Assembly: GCA_020845515.1 (NCBI GenBank)
Contig: JADLFQ010000062.1
Coordinates: forward strand, 1-64,000
Reading direction: 5' to 3'
Length of the DNA stretch: 64,000 nt
DNA from: Anaerolineaceae bacterium
GTDB lineage: Bacteria; Chloroflexota; Anaerolineae; Anaerolineales; Anaerolineaceae
The notes under the pieces were generated by a model, which saw only the letters and a list, made by a program, of their open reading frames with translations, made no database searches and was not told where the DNA came from. Below are positions 17,912 through 27,554 of this stretch, piece after piece (the stretch's first letter is position 1; every line of letters starts with the position of its first letter). A program made the translations under genes and the position numbers.

Positions 17912-19189
17912 ATGCTGAAGGTTATTCTTCCTTCTTATCGTTCTATAGCGCCTTTCAATGAAACTGCCAGAGATTTGCGCATTCAAAACAAACCTTTGTG
18001 GTTGTACCAGCGCGATGTGCTGCTGCCCTATACCGAGCGGGAGATAGAACTGCCGATTGGATCGCCGCTTCCGCAAACACGGGAAGCCTGCCTGGTATAC
18101 CGTGACAATCTGGTATTTGACGCGCCGTTTTTTGATGCTTTCATTCGGGAAGCCCGCCGGAAAAAAGTGGCTTCGCGCGCTGCATTTTCCATCGCGGATC
18201 CCGCCTTTCGTGAACATTGTCTGCCGCTTTCCGCCTCATACACACCGGCAGGCGATATTTACCTGGCGGATATGTGGTACTACCCGCATGGGCCGCAGTC
18301 CGATGTAGAGCCTTTGGTTGTGGATATGCAGGCGCGCGAAATTGGTTATTACCATATTCCAACCTATATGGCGGTTGAATCGGGCGACCTGGTATATCAG
18401 GTGCCGCTGCGCAGTATGATCGCTATTGACACCTGGGTGCATGTTTTTATCGCCGATATGGTTTTTGGGCTGTTTGGCCGCGGAGCGCGCTTTGAAGAGC
18501 GATTAAAGAAAGATCCGATCTTTAAGATTGGAATCTTGGCCCAGGCGCTCTATGAGGGCAAACAAGTACTGGAATGCTCAAAGGTGGTCAGCATAGGGAA
18601 GGGATGCGTGATAGACCCTACTGCAGTTATTCATGGCCCGACTACCATCGGAGATCACGTTACGATTGGTGCTGGGGCGGTGATTGAAAACTGTATCATT
18701 GGAGATAACGTCAATATTTCTCAAGGGTGTGAATTGATGCTCTCAGTGGTGGGCGACGGTACCTTTCTGCCATTTCGGGCGTCTTTGTTTATGACAACGA
18801 TTATGGACAACAGCATGGTTGCGCAAAATACCTGCCTGCAAATGTCCGTTGTTGGGCGCAATTCCTTTATTGGCGCAGGCAATACGTTTACCGACTTCAA
18901 CTTACTTTCCGCACCGCTCAGGGCGCGCGATGCCGCTGGTGAGCTGAGGATGTCCAACCGGCCGGTTTTGGGTGGGTGTGTCGGCCATAACTGCAGAATT
19001 GGGTCGGGTATGATCATTTATCCCTCCCGGATGATTGAATCGGATGTGATCCTGGTGGCTTCTGAGAAGCGGCGGGTGATTATGCATGATGTGTCATACG
19101 AAGAAAGCGACCATCATACTCTCTCGATCTCCGAGAAGCCCCCCCGCCTCTACCCTCGCCCCGGAGAGAGAATTACTGAGAGTTGGTAG
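17912..19189 (+). CDS. GlmU-like left-handed beta-helix protein
   Basis: The 425-residue protein has a C-terminal hexapeptide-repeat left-handed beta-helix (about residues 220-360): VSIGKGCVIDPTAVIHGPTT, IGDHVTIGAGAVIENCIIGD, NVNISQG, then VVGRNSFIGAGNTF and GHNCRIGSGMIIYPS. The N-terminal 210 residues look like a degenerate nucleotidyltransferase-type fold (VYRDNLVFDAPFFDAF, PLVVDMQAREIGYYHIP), without clear nucleotide-binding motifs. Such proteins act as acetyl- or nucleotidyltransferases, or as scaffolds. It is the last gene of the PATAN operon, 3 bases after the V4R gene. Transfer activity is unproved. Confidence 0.6.
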   Translation: MLKVILPSYRSIAPFNETARDLRIQNKPLWLYQRDVLLPYTEREIELPIGSPLPQTREACLVYRDNLVFDAPFFDAFIREARRKKVASRAAFSIADPAFREHCLPLSASYTPAGDIYLADMWYYPHGPQSDVEPLVVDMQAREIGYYHIPTYMAVESGDLVYQVPLRSMIAIDTWVHVFIADMVFGLFGRGARFEERLKKDPIFKIGILAQALYEGKQVLECSKVVSIGKGCVIDPTAVIHGPTTIGDHVTIGAGAVIENCIIGDNVNISQGCELMLSVVGDGTFLPFRASLFMTTIMDNSMVAQNTCLQMSVVGRNSFIGAGNTFTDFNLLSAPLRARDAAGELRMSNRPVLGGCVGHNCRIGSGMIIYPSRMIESDVILVASEKRRVIMHDVSYEESDHHTLSISEKPPRLYPRPGERITESW

Positions 19190-19257
19190 TTATTGTCAGA
19201 TGGGTCACTTTCACGTATGATTAAACAAGCGTTTGATTAAGAAAAAAGAGAACCTGT

Positions 19258-19285
19258 TTGTTCTGCGAACAGCAGTTGATATGCT
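19258..19285 (+). promoter_or_regulatory. Possible promoter with overlapping inverted repeat
   Basis: The palindrome TGTTCTGCGAACA (19259-19271) overlaps TTGTTC (19258-19263), which is 16 bases before TATGCT (19280-19285). This could be an operator on the -35 region of the response-regulator gene at 19315. The match to consensus is weak. Confidence 0.3.
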
Positions 19286-19314
19286 TATTTTTAGGATGAT
19301 GTGGGGAGGCTTTT

Positions 19315-20205
19315 ATGGCGATTGCGCGTCTTTTGATTGTGGAAGATGATTTTGATATCTCCAACATGCTACAGATTTATTTTTCAAGCCAGGGATTTGA
19401 AGTTGATGTCGCTTCGCGCGGACGGCAGGCATTGGAGAAAACACGCCAGGGTTTGCCGAACGTGATCATTCTGGATATTATGCTGCCGGATATTGATGGG
19501 TATGAAGTTTGCCGCACCTTGCGAACGAACACACGCACCAGCCATATCCCGGTGATTTTTCTGACTCAAAAGGATGAACGCAGCGACAAATTGCAAGGGC
19601 TGGAATTGGGCGCGGATAATTACATCACCAAGCCTTTTGACATTGAAGAATTGAAATTGTATGTACAAAATGCAATTTCCCGTTCGGAGCGCGAGAGCCT
19701 TACTGATCCACAATCCGGCCTGCCTGCCGGGCGGCTGATTGAAGACCAACTGCGAAAAATGATCCGGCAAAAGGGCTGGGCTTTTATGGATATTCGGATC
19801 AACGGTTTTGAGGCTTTTAAAGATGTGTACGGGTTTATTGCCGGAACAAATGTTCTGCGGTTTACTGCCATCGTACTTGGGGAGGTTGTGGACGAAATGG
19901 GCGGGCCGGAAGACTTTATTGGGCACGCCGGCGGAGATAATTTTGTCTTGATCGTACAGGAAGCCAACGAAGAAAACCTCAAGCGGCGTTTGAAAGAGAG
20001 ATTTAAGGAAGAGGTGTTGACACACTATAACTTCATGGACCGCCAGCAGGGCTATTTACATACACCGGATGAAAATGGCGGAATGCGAAAGAATCCGCTG
20101 ATGTCGCTGGCAATTGGGATGGTTACGCCGACTATGCATACTTTTTCAGATATCCGCGAGATAACGGAACTGGCTGCGGAAGCGCGCCGCCAGGACGCAG
20201 GGTAA
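19315..20205 (+). CDS. Response regulator with degenerate GGDEF domain
   Basis: The 296-residue protein has an N-terminal receiver domain with acidic pocket EDD (residues 10-12), phosphoacceptor Asp54 in IILDIMLPD, Thr in IFLTQKDER and Lys in ITKPFD. A C-terminal domain resembles GGDEF diguanylate cyclases (DPQSGLPAGRLIEDQL, MDIRINGFEAFKDVYG), but the signature reads GGDNF (residues 206-210) instead of GGDEF, replacing the catalytic Glu position. It is therefore unlikely to make c-di-GMP and may instead bind nucleotide. It precedes the giant kinase by 22 bases and is probably its output or a co-regulator. Confidence 0.85.
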   Translation: MAIARLLIVEDDFDISNMLQIYFSSQGFEVDVASRGRQALEKTRQGLPNVIILDIMLPDIDGYEVCRTLRTNTRTSHIPVIFLTQKDERSDKLQGLELGADNYITKPFDIEELKLYVQNAISRSERESLTDPQSGLPAGRLIEDQLRKMIRQKGWAFMDIRINGFEAFKDVYGFIAGTNVLRFTAIVLGEVVDEMGGPEDFIGHAGGDNFVLIVQEANEENLKRRLKERFKEEVLTHYNFMDRQQGYLHTPDENGGMRKNPLMSLAIGMVTPTMHTFSDIREITELAAEARRQDAG

Positions 20206-20227
20206 AGCAAGAAAGATCGAGCTCATC

Positions 20228-23200
20228 ATGACCATTGGCCCTTTCGGCTTGGGAAGCGCTTTGATACTCTTGGCGTTGCTCCTTCTGGGAGGAGCATGGG
20301 AGCTGACGCGCAGGATTGCCGCCCCGCGCGCGGCGAGACGCGCGCCGCTGATGGGGCAAATTGAAAGCGCGGCAGGCCCGCATGAGGCACTTTTAGTGGT
20401 TCAACAGGGGGGGCACCTGATGAGCATGAACAGTACCGCATGCGCTTTCTTTCACGTGCCGGAGAATGAAACCCCCAACCTGGAACAGTTGGCAAGAAGA
20501 ATCAGGCCGGGGGATGCATTTCTGGGCTTATGTGCTGCGGAAGGGCAGGGCCGTTTTTACCTGGATGGGCGGCCTGTGGAAGGCAAATCTTACCGTATTG
20601 CCAGTGAAACTGGTTTCGTGTATCTGGTTCTTTTGAATCTGGCAGAAGAGGGGGACTCTTCTGAGACGCTGGGTGCTTTAAAAAGCCGCGAGATATTGCA
20701 AACGTTTACTCGATTTACCCAGGAGATTGCAGCCAGCCTTGATCTGGAATCAACCTTGCAGTCCATTCTTGATAATTTTGAAAGCCTGATTCTCGCGGAT
20801 TTTATTGAAATCACCCTGTGGGAGCCAGCCTCTGAACGGCTTGTTCCATACCGCTTCCTGCCGAATGCGGCGCTCGAGCGCAAGTTGGAGCCGGCAGGGG
20901 ACGGCTACACTCTGGAAGAAGGATATGCCGGCTTTATTGCCCGTGAACGAAAGCCGCTATTGATACCCAATGTTCTGGAATTCACGGCAGTTCAGTCGGC
21001 ATTTGATCGGGTATCCATACCGATACGTTCTTTCCTGGGTGTCCCTTTGCTGGTAGGACAGGAATTGATCGGAACGCTTGAGCTTGGCTCGTTGGTTACA
21101 GGAGCGTATCAAGCGAGCGACCTCGAACTGGTCAATTTAATCTCCGGTCAGGCGGCTATTGCCATTCATAATGCCAGGCTGTACAGCGACGAGCAACGCC
21201 GGACAGTTGAACTTGCTGGTCTGGCACAGTTAGCTCAAGCAGTTGGAACCGCAACAGACTCGCAGGGTTTGTATACCCGGCTGGTTGACAGTATTGTGCC
21301 GCTTGTGAATGCTGAAGTGGTGGGTTTTTTGTTGTTCCAGGAAAGCCAGCGTTCACTGGTGGGGCGGACACCTTTCTACGGCTTGCCAATGCAGTTCGTG
21401 GAACTTTATCACGTCAATATCACACCCGGCAGCCAGGCAGAGGAGTTGATCACTGCACAGCAATTGATCGTCTCTCAGAATGCGGCGGAAGATCCATACT
21501 GGGAGACGTTAGGCCTGGCTTATTTGGCGCAAGCTGCCAGTATGCGCGAGAGCGTTCTGGCTCCTTTGACGGCAGGCGGCAGAATGCTGGGATATTTACA
21601 GGTTTCAAACCACCGGGGGAGCAGCACCCCCTTTAACGAAGAAGAGATCAGATTGTTGACGATTGTCGCGAATCAGGCTGCTCCAATCATCGAAAACTTT
21701 ACCTTGATCACGCAAACCCGAATGCGCGCCCAACGTGCTGAAGCCTTGCGCCGGATCGCCAGCCTTGCTTCTTCGGCGGCCACACTGGACGAGGTGCTGC
21801 AATTTTCGTTACAAGAAATGGCGCACTTGTTAAAAGCAGATGTGGCTGCATCTTTTCTTGTTGACCACTCCCGTATTTCTCTTCAAATTCATTCACCCTC
21901 GCTTTTTGGCAAAGCAGATTTTCCCTCAGAGCAGACTGTCAGCCTGCTGGTGGATGATCCTCAGTACCCTTTTACTGCTGCGGGCAGCCAACATAACCTC
22001 TTGCTGGAGTACAGGAACTCCGGCAAACCTGTCATCCCTTTTTACCAACAGATTATGGCAGAATGGGGGTTGGAATCGGTTTTGATGGTTCCTCTTATCG
22101 TGCGGGATAATGGGATTGGGGAGATTTGGATTGCAAGTCATTCACCAAGTTTTTTTGATCAGAACGATCTTCAAATACTCTCCACAGCGGCTGGTCAGTT
22201 GGCTGGTGTGGTGGAGCGCTCCTATTTGCTCGGGCAGACTGATGAAAAGCTGCGGCGGCGGGTGGATCAGCTTACCGCGTTAACACGCATCAGCCGGGAA
22301 CTTTCCGCCTCGCTCAATCTTGATTCTCTCCTCCAGCTTGTTTATGACGAAGCGATTAGAACTACACGGGCGGACTGCGGTTCTATCGTATTATTCGATT
22401 TGAACCGCCCGGCGGAGGAAGCGCCGCGCATCCGCTATCTGGTGGGCGAACATAGCGCTTTGGAACTCTCATCTTTTGAACTGGAGATACTGGAGAAGGG
22501 AGAGCCTTTTTTATGCGTTGATGTGTCTGGTCTGGAGGCGCCGCTCCCACATAAAGGTGTGGCTGGCTTGATGATTGTGCCAGTTCATTATCAGGAGCAG
22601 CGTGCAGGCCTGATTTTACTGCATACAAAAACGCCCGATAAGTTTGACCTTTCTTCCCTGGAGATTGCTCAATCTTTGGCAGCACAAGCAACGGTTGCAT
22701 TTGGAAATGCCATCCAGTATGAACAGCAAACCCTGCGAAATGAGTTGCTAAGGCGGGAAGTGGACACGTTGGGGGAACTCTTTAAGGTTTTCGGTGAACT
22801 AAGACAAGATCATTCCCTGGAAGAAGCGCTTCAAGTGATTGCACAGGCGATTCAGCAAGCGACACTCTTCCGTACGGTGGTAATTAGCACTTACGATGAA
22901 GAAACAGGTTCCCTGCGGCGGATGGTTTGCCTGGGCCTTTCTGAAGAAATTTGGCGAGAAATGTGCGCGCACCCACCGCAGTGGAACAGTATTTCCCAAG
23001 CCTTCGAAGAGCGCTTTAAGGTGGGAGGAGTTTATTTTATTCCGGCTGACCATCTTTCGGTGATTCCCTACGACGTTCAAACCTTTGTGGTGCTTGACCC
23101 TGTTGAGGCGCCGCCGCCGGAATTATGGAATCCGGATGATTTGTTGCTGGTGCCGCTGTTTAATGCAGACCAGAAACCCTTAGGGTTAATCAGCGTGGAT

Positions 23201-26200
23201 GCACCGGTAACCGGGAAGAGACCGGACCAACCCGTTTTTGAAGCGTTGGATCTTTTTGCCTTGCAGACAGGCCTTGTAATTGACAATCACCGGCAAATAG
23301 GTTCGATGATGCACCGCTTGCAATCCGCAGAGAGCGGCGCGGGGCGACTTGAGCAGTCCATCGCCGATATCCGGCAAAGCCAGCCGATGCTTTTGCGTAA
23401 AGACCTTGAACAGACCGTTACCATTCACCGTCTGCAAGGTCTTTTGGAACGGATGCGTTCGAGCATGGATATTGCAGTTTTAGCCGGACAACAGGCAGAT
23501 ATGGATCAGATCTTATTCACTGTTGCCAGCGAAATCCTGGAAAGATTTGATCTTAAAACTGCCCTATTAGCAGAGACGTCCGCATCAGGGCCGCATCTCT
23601 TTAAAGTAATTGGAAATGTTCCCTCCGGCGCCAACCTGGATGCGCTTTTTGGCCAACATAACCCGCTGAGGCAAGTAATTCAAGGAAAAGAACTGCTGCT
23701 GGCCGCCACGCTGGATAAATTTCCGGAATGGAAAAATAACTCTTTGCTAAGTGCGCTGGGAGCGCGCTCTTATCTTGGACTCCCGCTTGTGCTTGGAGAG
23801 GAGCGGCTGGTTGGCATTCTGGCGGTTGGAAACATACCCTTACCTGCATTTACTGTGGAAGATGAACAGGTATTAAACCGGCTAAGCGTACTGGTTGGGG
23901 TGGCGCTGCAAAATCTTGAACTGCTCAACCGCATGCGCAGCCGCGTGCAGGAACTCGATCTTTTAATTTCCTTCAGCCGCCGGCTTGCCGGTTTAGACCC
24001 CGATGGAATTCTAAACATTCTCCTGGAAACGCTTTTGCAGGCTATCCCGGAGGCGAGCGCTGGGTGGGTGAGTTTGTGGAATGGCAACGCGGCATGCCTG
24101 GAAGTCCAGACTGCTTCAGGCTATCAGGACAACCCCAGCCTGATAGGAATCCAGCTTTGCCAGGAAGAGGAAGCCAAAGCAGTTGCTTTGCCTTTGCGCG
24201 TGTTTTCCAGTGGCCGGCCGGTACGCGTTGCCGAGATCCAATTCGCGCGTGATTACGTCTTATCGCCGGAGGATTTGCTTTTATATCGCCAGGCAACTGG
24301 AGGAAAATTGCCGGTTTCCAGCTTGATCATTCCTCTTCGCCTGGGGGAGAGAATACTGGGTGTAACTGTTTTGGATAATTTCTTTCGGAGCGCAGCTTTC
24401 TATGAACAGAGTGAACTGCTGGCACAATCTCTGATACAGCAAGCTGCACTGGCTCTGGAGAACGCGCGTTTGGTTTATTCCACCGAACAACGCGCCTCTC
24501 AACTTCAGGCGCTCACCCGTGTGGCGGGGACGATCACCTCGAATTTGCGCAGTGATAAACTGGTGGAGTCCTTGTTAAATGAACTTAAATCGGTTCTACC
24601 CTATGAGACGGCAACATTATGGCTGCGCAGAGAGGAACGCCTGACAATTGCGGCTGTCAGCGGTTTTGAAGATAAAGAAACGCGCGTGGGAATTTCCCTC
24701 AACATTGAAGACAGCCCGCTTTTTCAGGAGATGATCACAACTGGCCTGCCGATTGACATTGCCGATGTTCGTAATGACGACAGGTTCCCTGCGGCAGGCC
24801 ACCACGATTGCCTTTCCTGGCTGGCTGTACCACTGATTACGAAGGCCGAACTCATGGGTGTCCTGGCATTGGAGAAGTTGGAGGCGAAGTTTTACACCAA
24901 TGAGCATATCCAACTGGCTGCCACATTTGCCGGACAAGCGGCAATATCACTGGAGAATGCACGTTTGTTTGAAGAAAGTAACCGCCGGACGGCAGAGCTT
25001 GATCAGCGCTCCCAACGCCTGGCGTTGCTTAATCGCTTCTCAAGTGCGGTGGGCAGCACGTTGGATGTAGACCAGGTGCTCAAACTGGCTGTTCAACAAT
25101 TGCAGCAGGCTCTGAATTGTTCGCGGGCGGCGATGATTTTATTAAATGAAAATGCGGAAGCAGCGGTATATGCGGAAAGACCGCCTACAGGGCAGATGCT
25201 TCCAATCGTATTACCTTTTTCTCCACTTTTGGAGCGGCTGCGGGAAACGCAAGGGATTTTCAGTATCACCGATGTGAGGACTGAGCCTGACCTTGTAACT
25301 CTAATGGGCGATTATTTTGAAACGCGGCAGACGGTTTCCGTTTTATTTGTGCCGCTGATCGCTGGGGCGGCGCTGATCGGTTGGACTTGTTTGCAAACAG
25401 AAACACCCCACCATTTTTCCCTTTCCGAAATTGAATTGGCGCGCACAATTAGCAATCAGACTGCTATTGCGGTGCAAAACGCGCGGCTGTATGCCGAAAC
25501 CCGATCATTGACAACCGATTTGGAGAAAAGAGTATCAGAACGCACACTTGAACTTCGCCGGGAGCATCAGAATACGGATGCACTGCTTCGAATTATCACG
25601 GAATTATCAGCCAGCTTGGATATGGATCAGGTACTCAGCCGGACATTGGGGGTCTTGGATGAAACGCTTGGCGCAGAACAAGGCCTGATACTGGCACACG
25701 ACAACCCGCGCGTGTATCGTTCCGGTTTTTCGCTTGGAGAAGCTGAGGAAGCTGAACTGGAAAGCCTTGCCAGGAATATTTCTGAGCGTGTAACCCAGAG
25801 CAAAAGCACAGTGGTGGTGAGTGATTTAGCCAATGATGGGGGTGGGTGTTTTGAAGTTATTAAGAACCCGGCATATCTGAGTGTGCTTGCAGCGCCGCTC
25901 ATTGTGGGAGAGGAAATACTGGGCGCCTTGCTTTTGCTCCACCGGAAAAGAGCGGCATTTCTGCCAGAGCAGGTGGGGGTTATTGAGGCCGCTGCCAAGC
26001 AGATTAGTGTAGCCCTGAAGAATGCTGAGCTGTTCAGCCTGATTCGTGACCAGTCCGAAAATTTGGGGGTGTTGTTCCGAGAGCAGGAACTAGAAGCCAA
26101 CCGGTCGCGTGGTATCCTGGAAGCTGTTGCGGACGGTGTGCTGGTAACTGATTCGGATGTGAAGATTACCTTGTTCAACGCTTCAGTAGAGCGCATTTTG

Positions 26201-27172
26201 AGGTTGCGGGCGAACGAAGTAATTGGAGAATCCTTGGAGCAACTTGATACTTTATTCGGGAAAACGAATAGCACCTGGCTGAGTACGATCCAACGCTGGT
26301 CGGAAGATCCCTCAACTTGCGAGCCGGGTGAGGTTTATGCCGAGCAGGTTGAATTAGAAAGCGGTACGATCCTGGCAATCCGGTTGGCGCCGGTGGTGTT
26401 GCGTTCTATATTTATGGGGACGGTTTCAATCTTTCGCGATATTACCCGCGAAGTACAGATAGACCGTATGAAAGCGGAGTTTATTGCGAATGTCAGCCAT
26501 GAGCTGCGCACACCGATGACCTCCATTAAGGGGTATGTTGATGTGATGCTGATGGGCGCCTCAGGGGAATTGAGCAGCCAACAAAAGCGATTTCTTAATA
26601 TTATTAAGACCAACACCGAGCGTCTGGGTATCCTGGTGAATGATTTGCTGGATGTCTCCCGGATTGACTCCGGACGGCTTAGTCTTAGTATTGCTCCTGT
26701 TCGAATTCCTGAATTAGCAGCAGAAGTTGTTGCTGATATCTCCCGGCGTTCTCGTGAAGAAAATAGAGAGATTCAGATCTCGATTGATGCCCAGCCGGAT
26801 TTGCCGCCTGTTTTTGCGGATGCAGACCGGGTGCGTCAGATTCTGGATAATCTGATTCGCAATTCTTATTACTACACCCCGGAAGGGGGGCGGGTGGCCG
26901 TGGAAATCGGCATGTTGGATCATGAACTTCGTATAGATATTGCTGATTCGGGAATTGGGATCGCGCCGAAAGATCAGCGCCGCATTTTTGAGCGGTTCTT
27001 CCGCGGCAACGACCCGCTGGTATTGGCAACAGCAGGAAATGGCCTCGGATTGGCGCTTTCAAAAACGTTGGTGGAAATGCACGGCGGAAGAATTTGGTTT
27101 GAGAGCAGCGGCGCAACAGGAGAAGGAGCAACGTTTTCCTTTACCCTGCCGTTAGATTCGCCGAAGGAATAG
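20228..27172 (+). CDS. Giant hybrid-less sensor histidine kinase with ten GAF domains
   Basis: The 2314-residue protein begins with one hydrophobic segment (about residues 5-25). GAF-like repeats recur with a shared pattern (L..I...L.A.L.LD..L at entry, QAAIAIHNARLY at exit) and I count ten: roughly 150-318, 325-495, 507-668, 682-835, 850-1028, 1080-1238, 1243-1415, 1425-1585, 1598-1758 and 1784-1940. A PAS domain (GVLVTDSDVKITLFNASVERIL, about 1964-2070) follows. HisKA has the phosphoacceptor His2091 in SHELRTPM, and HATPase_c has the N-box DNLIRNSYYY, DSGIGIAPKDQRRIF and GNGLGLALSKTLVEMHGG. Upstream and downstream response regulators flank it. The ligand set is unknown. Confidence 0.9.
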   Translation: MTIGPFGLGSALILLALLLLGGAWELTRRIAAPRAARRAPLMGQIESAAGPHEALLVVQQGGHLMSMNSTACAFFHVPENETPNLEQLARRIRPGDAFLGLCAAEGQGRFYLDGRPVEGKSYRIASETGFVYLVLLNLAEEGDSSETLGALKSREILQTFTRFTQEIAASLDLESTLQSILDNFESLILADFIEITLWEPASERLVPYRFLPNAALERKLEPAGDGYTLEEGYAGFIARERKPLLIPNVLEFTAVQSAFDRVSIPIRSFLGVPLLVGQELIGTLELGSLVTGAYQASDLELVNLISGQAAIAIHNARLYSDEQRRTVELAGLAQLAQAVGTATDSQGLYTRLVDSIVPLVNAEVVGFLLFQESQRSLVGRTPFYGLPMQFVELYHVNITPGSQAEELITAQQLIVSQNAAEDPYWETLGLAYLAQAASMRESVLAPLTAGGRMLGYLQVSNHRGSSTPFNEEEIRLLTIVANQAAPIIENFTLITQTRMRAQRAEALRRIASLASSAATLDEVLQFSLQEMAHLLKADVAASFLVDHSRISLQIHSPSLFGKADFPSEQTVSLLVDDPQYPFTAAGSQHNLLLEYRNSGKPVIPFYQQIMAEWGLESVLMVPLIVRDNGIGEIWIASHSPSFFDQNDLQILSTAAGQLAGVVERSYLLGQTDEKLRRRVDQLTALTRISRELSASLNLDSLLQLVYDEAIRTTRADCGSIVLFDLNRPAEEAPRIRYLVGEHSALELSSFELEILEKGEPFLCVDVSGLEAPLPHKGVAGLMIVPVHYQEQRAGLILLHTKTPDKFDLSSLEIAQSLAAQATVAFGNAIQYEQQTLRNELLRREVDTLGELFKVFGELRQDHSLEEALQVIAQAIQQATLFRTVVISTYDEETGSLRRMVCLGLSEEIWREMCAHPPQWNSISQAFEERFKVGGVYFIPADHLSVIPYDVQTFVVLDPVEAPPPELWNPDDLLLVPLFNADQKPLGLISVDAPVTGKRPDQPVFEALDLFALQTGLVIDNHRQIGSMMHRLQSAESGAGRLEQSIADIRQSQPMLLRKDLEQTVTIHRLQGLLERMRSSMDIAVLAGQQADMDQILFTVASEILERFDLKTALLAETSASGPHLFKVIGNVPSGANLDALFGQHNPLRQVIQGKELLLAATLDKFPEWKNNSLLSALGARSYLGLPLVLGEERLVGILAVGNIPLPAFTVEDEQVLNRLSVLVGVALQNLELLNRMRSRVQELDLLISFSRRLAGLDPDGILNILLETLLQAIPEASAGWVSLWNGNAACLEVQTASGYQDNPSLIGIQLCQEEEAKAVALPLRVFSSGRPVRVAEIQFARDYVLSPEDLLLYRQATGGKLPVSSLIIPLRLGERILGVTVLDNFFRSAAFYEQSELLAQSLIQQAALALENARLVYSTEQRASQLQALTRVAGTITSNLRSDKLVESLLNELKSVLPYETATLWLRREERLTIAAVSGFEDKETRVGISLNIEDSPLFQEMITTGLPIDIADVRNDDRFPAAGHHDCLSWLAVPLITKAELMGVLALEKLEAKFYTNEHIQLAATFAGQAAISLENARLFEESNRRTAELDQRSQRLALLNRFSSAVGSTLDVDQVLKLAVQQLQQALNCSRAAMILLNENAEAAVYAERPPTGQMLPIVLPFSPLLERLRETQGIFSITDVRTEPDLVTLMGDYFETRQTVSVLFVPLIAGAALIGWTCLQTETPHHFSLSEIELARTISNQTAIAVQNARLYAETRSLTTDLEKRVSERTLELRREHQNTDALLRIITELSASLDMDQVLSRTLGVLDETLGAEQGLILAHDNPRVYRSGFSLGEAEEAELESLARNISERVTQSKSTVVVSDLANDGGGCFEVIKNPAYLSVLAAPLIVGEEILGALLLLHRKRAAFLPEQVGVIEAAAKQISVALKNAELFSLIRDQSENLGVLFREQELEANRSRGILEAVADGVLVTDSDVKITLFNASVERILRLRANEVIGESLEQLDTLFGKTNSTWLSTIQRWSEDPSTCEPGEVYAEQVELESGTILAIRLAPVVLRSIFMGTVSIFRDITREVQIDRMKAEFIANVSHELRTPMTSIKGYVDVMLMGASGELSSQQKRFLNIIKTNTERLGILVNDLLDVSRIDSGRLSLSIAPVRIPELAAEVVADISRRSREENREIQISIDAQPDLPPVFADADRVRQILDNLIRNSYYYTPEGGRVAVEIGMLDHELRIDIADSGIGIAPKDQRRIFERFFRGNDPLVLATAGNGLGLALSKTLVEMHGGRIWFESSGATGEGATFSFTLPLDSPKE

Positions 27173-27176
27173 GTGC

Positions 27177-27554
27177 ATGGCAAAAATATTGATTGCAGAA
27201 GATGAACCGGATATTCGAGATTTGGTGGCTTTCACTTTGCGTTTTGCAGGGCATGAAGTTGTGGCCGTAACCAATGGTATGGAAGCACTGCTTTCCACAT
27301 CTGAAGAAATGCCCGATTTGGTTGTTTTGGATGTGCGCATGCCGCAAATGACCGGGTATGAAGCCTGCCGCCGGATCAAAGCTGACCCGGCGACCAGGGA
27401 TATTCCGGTCATCTTTCTTTCTGCAAAAGGCCAGGAAAGCGAGATCAACGAAGGGCTGGCGGCAGGAGCATACGATTACTTGTTAAAACCGTTTGGGCCG
27501 GATGAACTTGCCCAGCGGATCGGTGAACTGCTGCGGGAATTTGGAAAAAGTTAA
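27177..27554 (+). CDS. Single-domain response regulator (CheY-like)
   Basis: The 125-residue receiver domain has the acidic pair EDE (residues 8-10), phosphoacceptor Asp52 in VVLDVRMP, Ser in FLSAKGQE and Lys in LLKPFGPDE. It carries no output domain. Its ATG lies 4 bases after the kinase stop, so it is very likely phosphorylated by the giant kinase and acts as a diffusible output or phosphate sink. The next gene starts directly at the base after its stop codon, indicating coupled expression. Confidence 0.93.
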   Translation: MAKILIAEDEPDIRDLVAFTLRFAGHEVVAVTNGMEALLSTSEEMPDLVVLDVRMPQMTGYEACRRIKADPATRDIPVIFLSAKGQESEINEGLAAGAYDYLLKPFGPDELAQRIGELLREFGKS

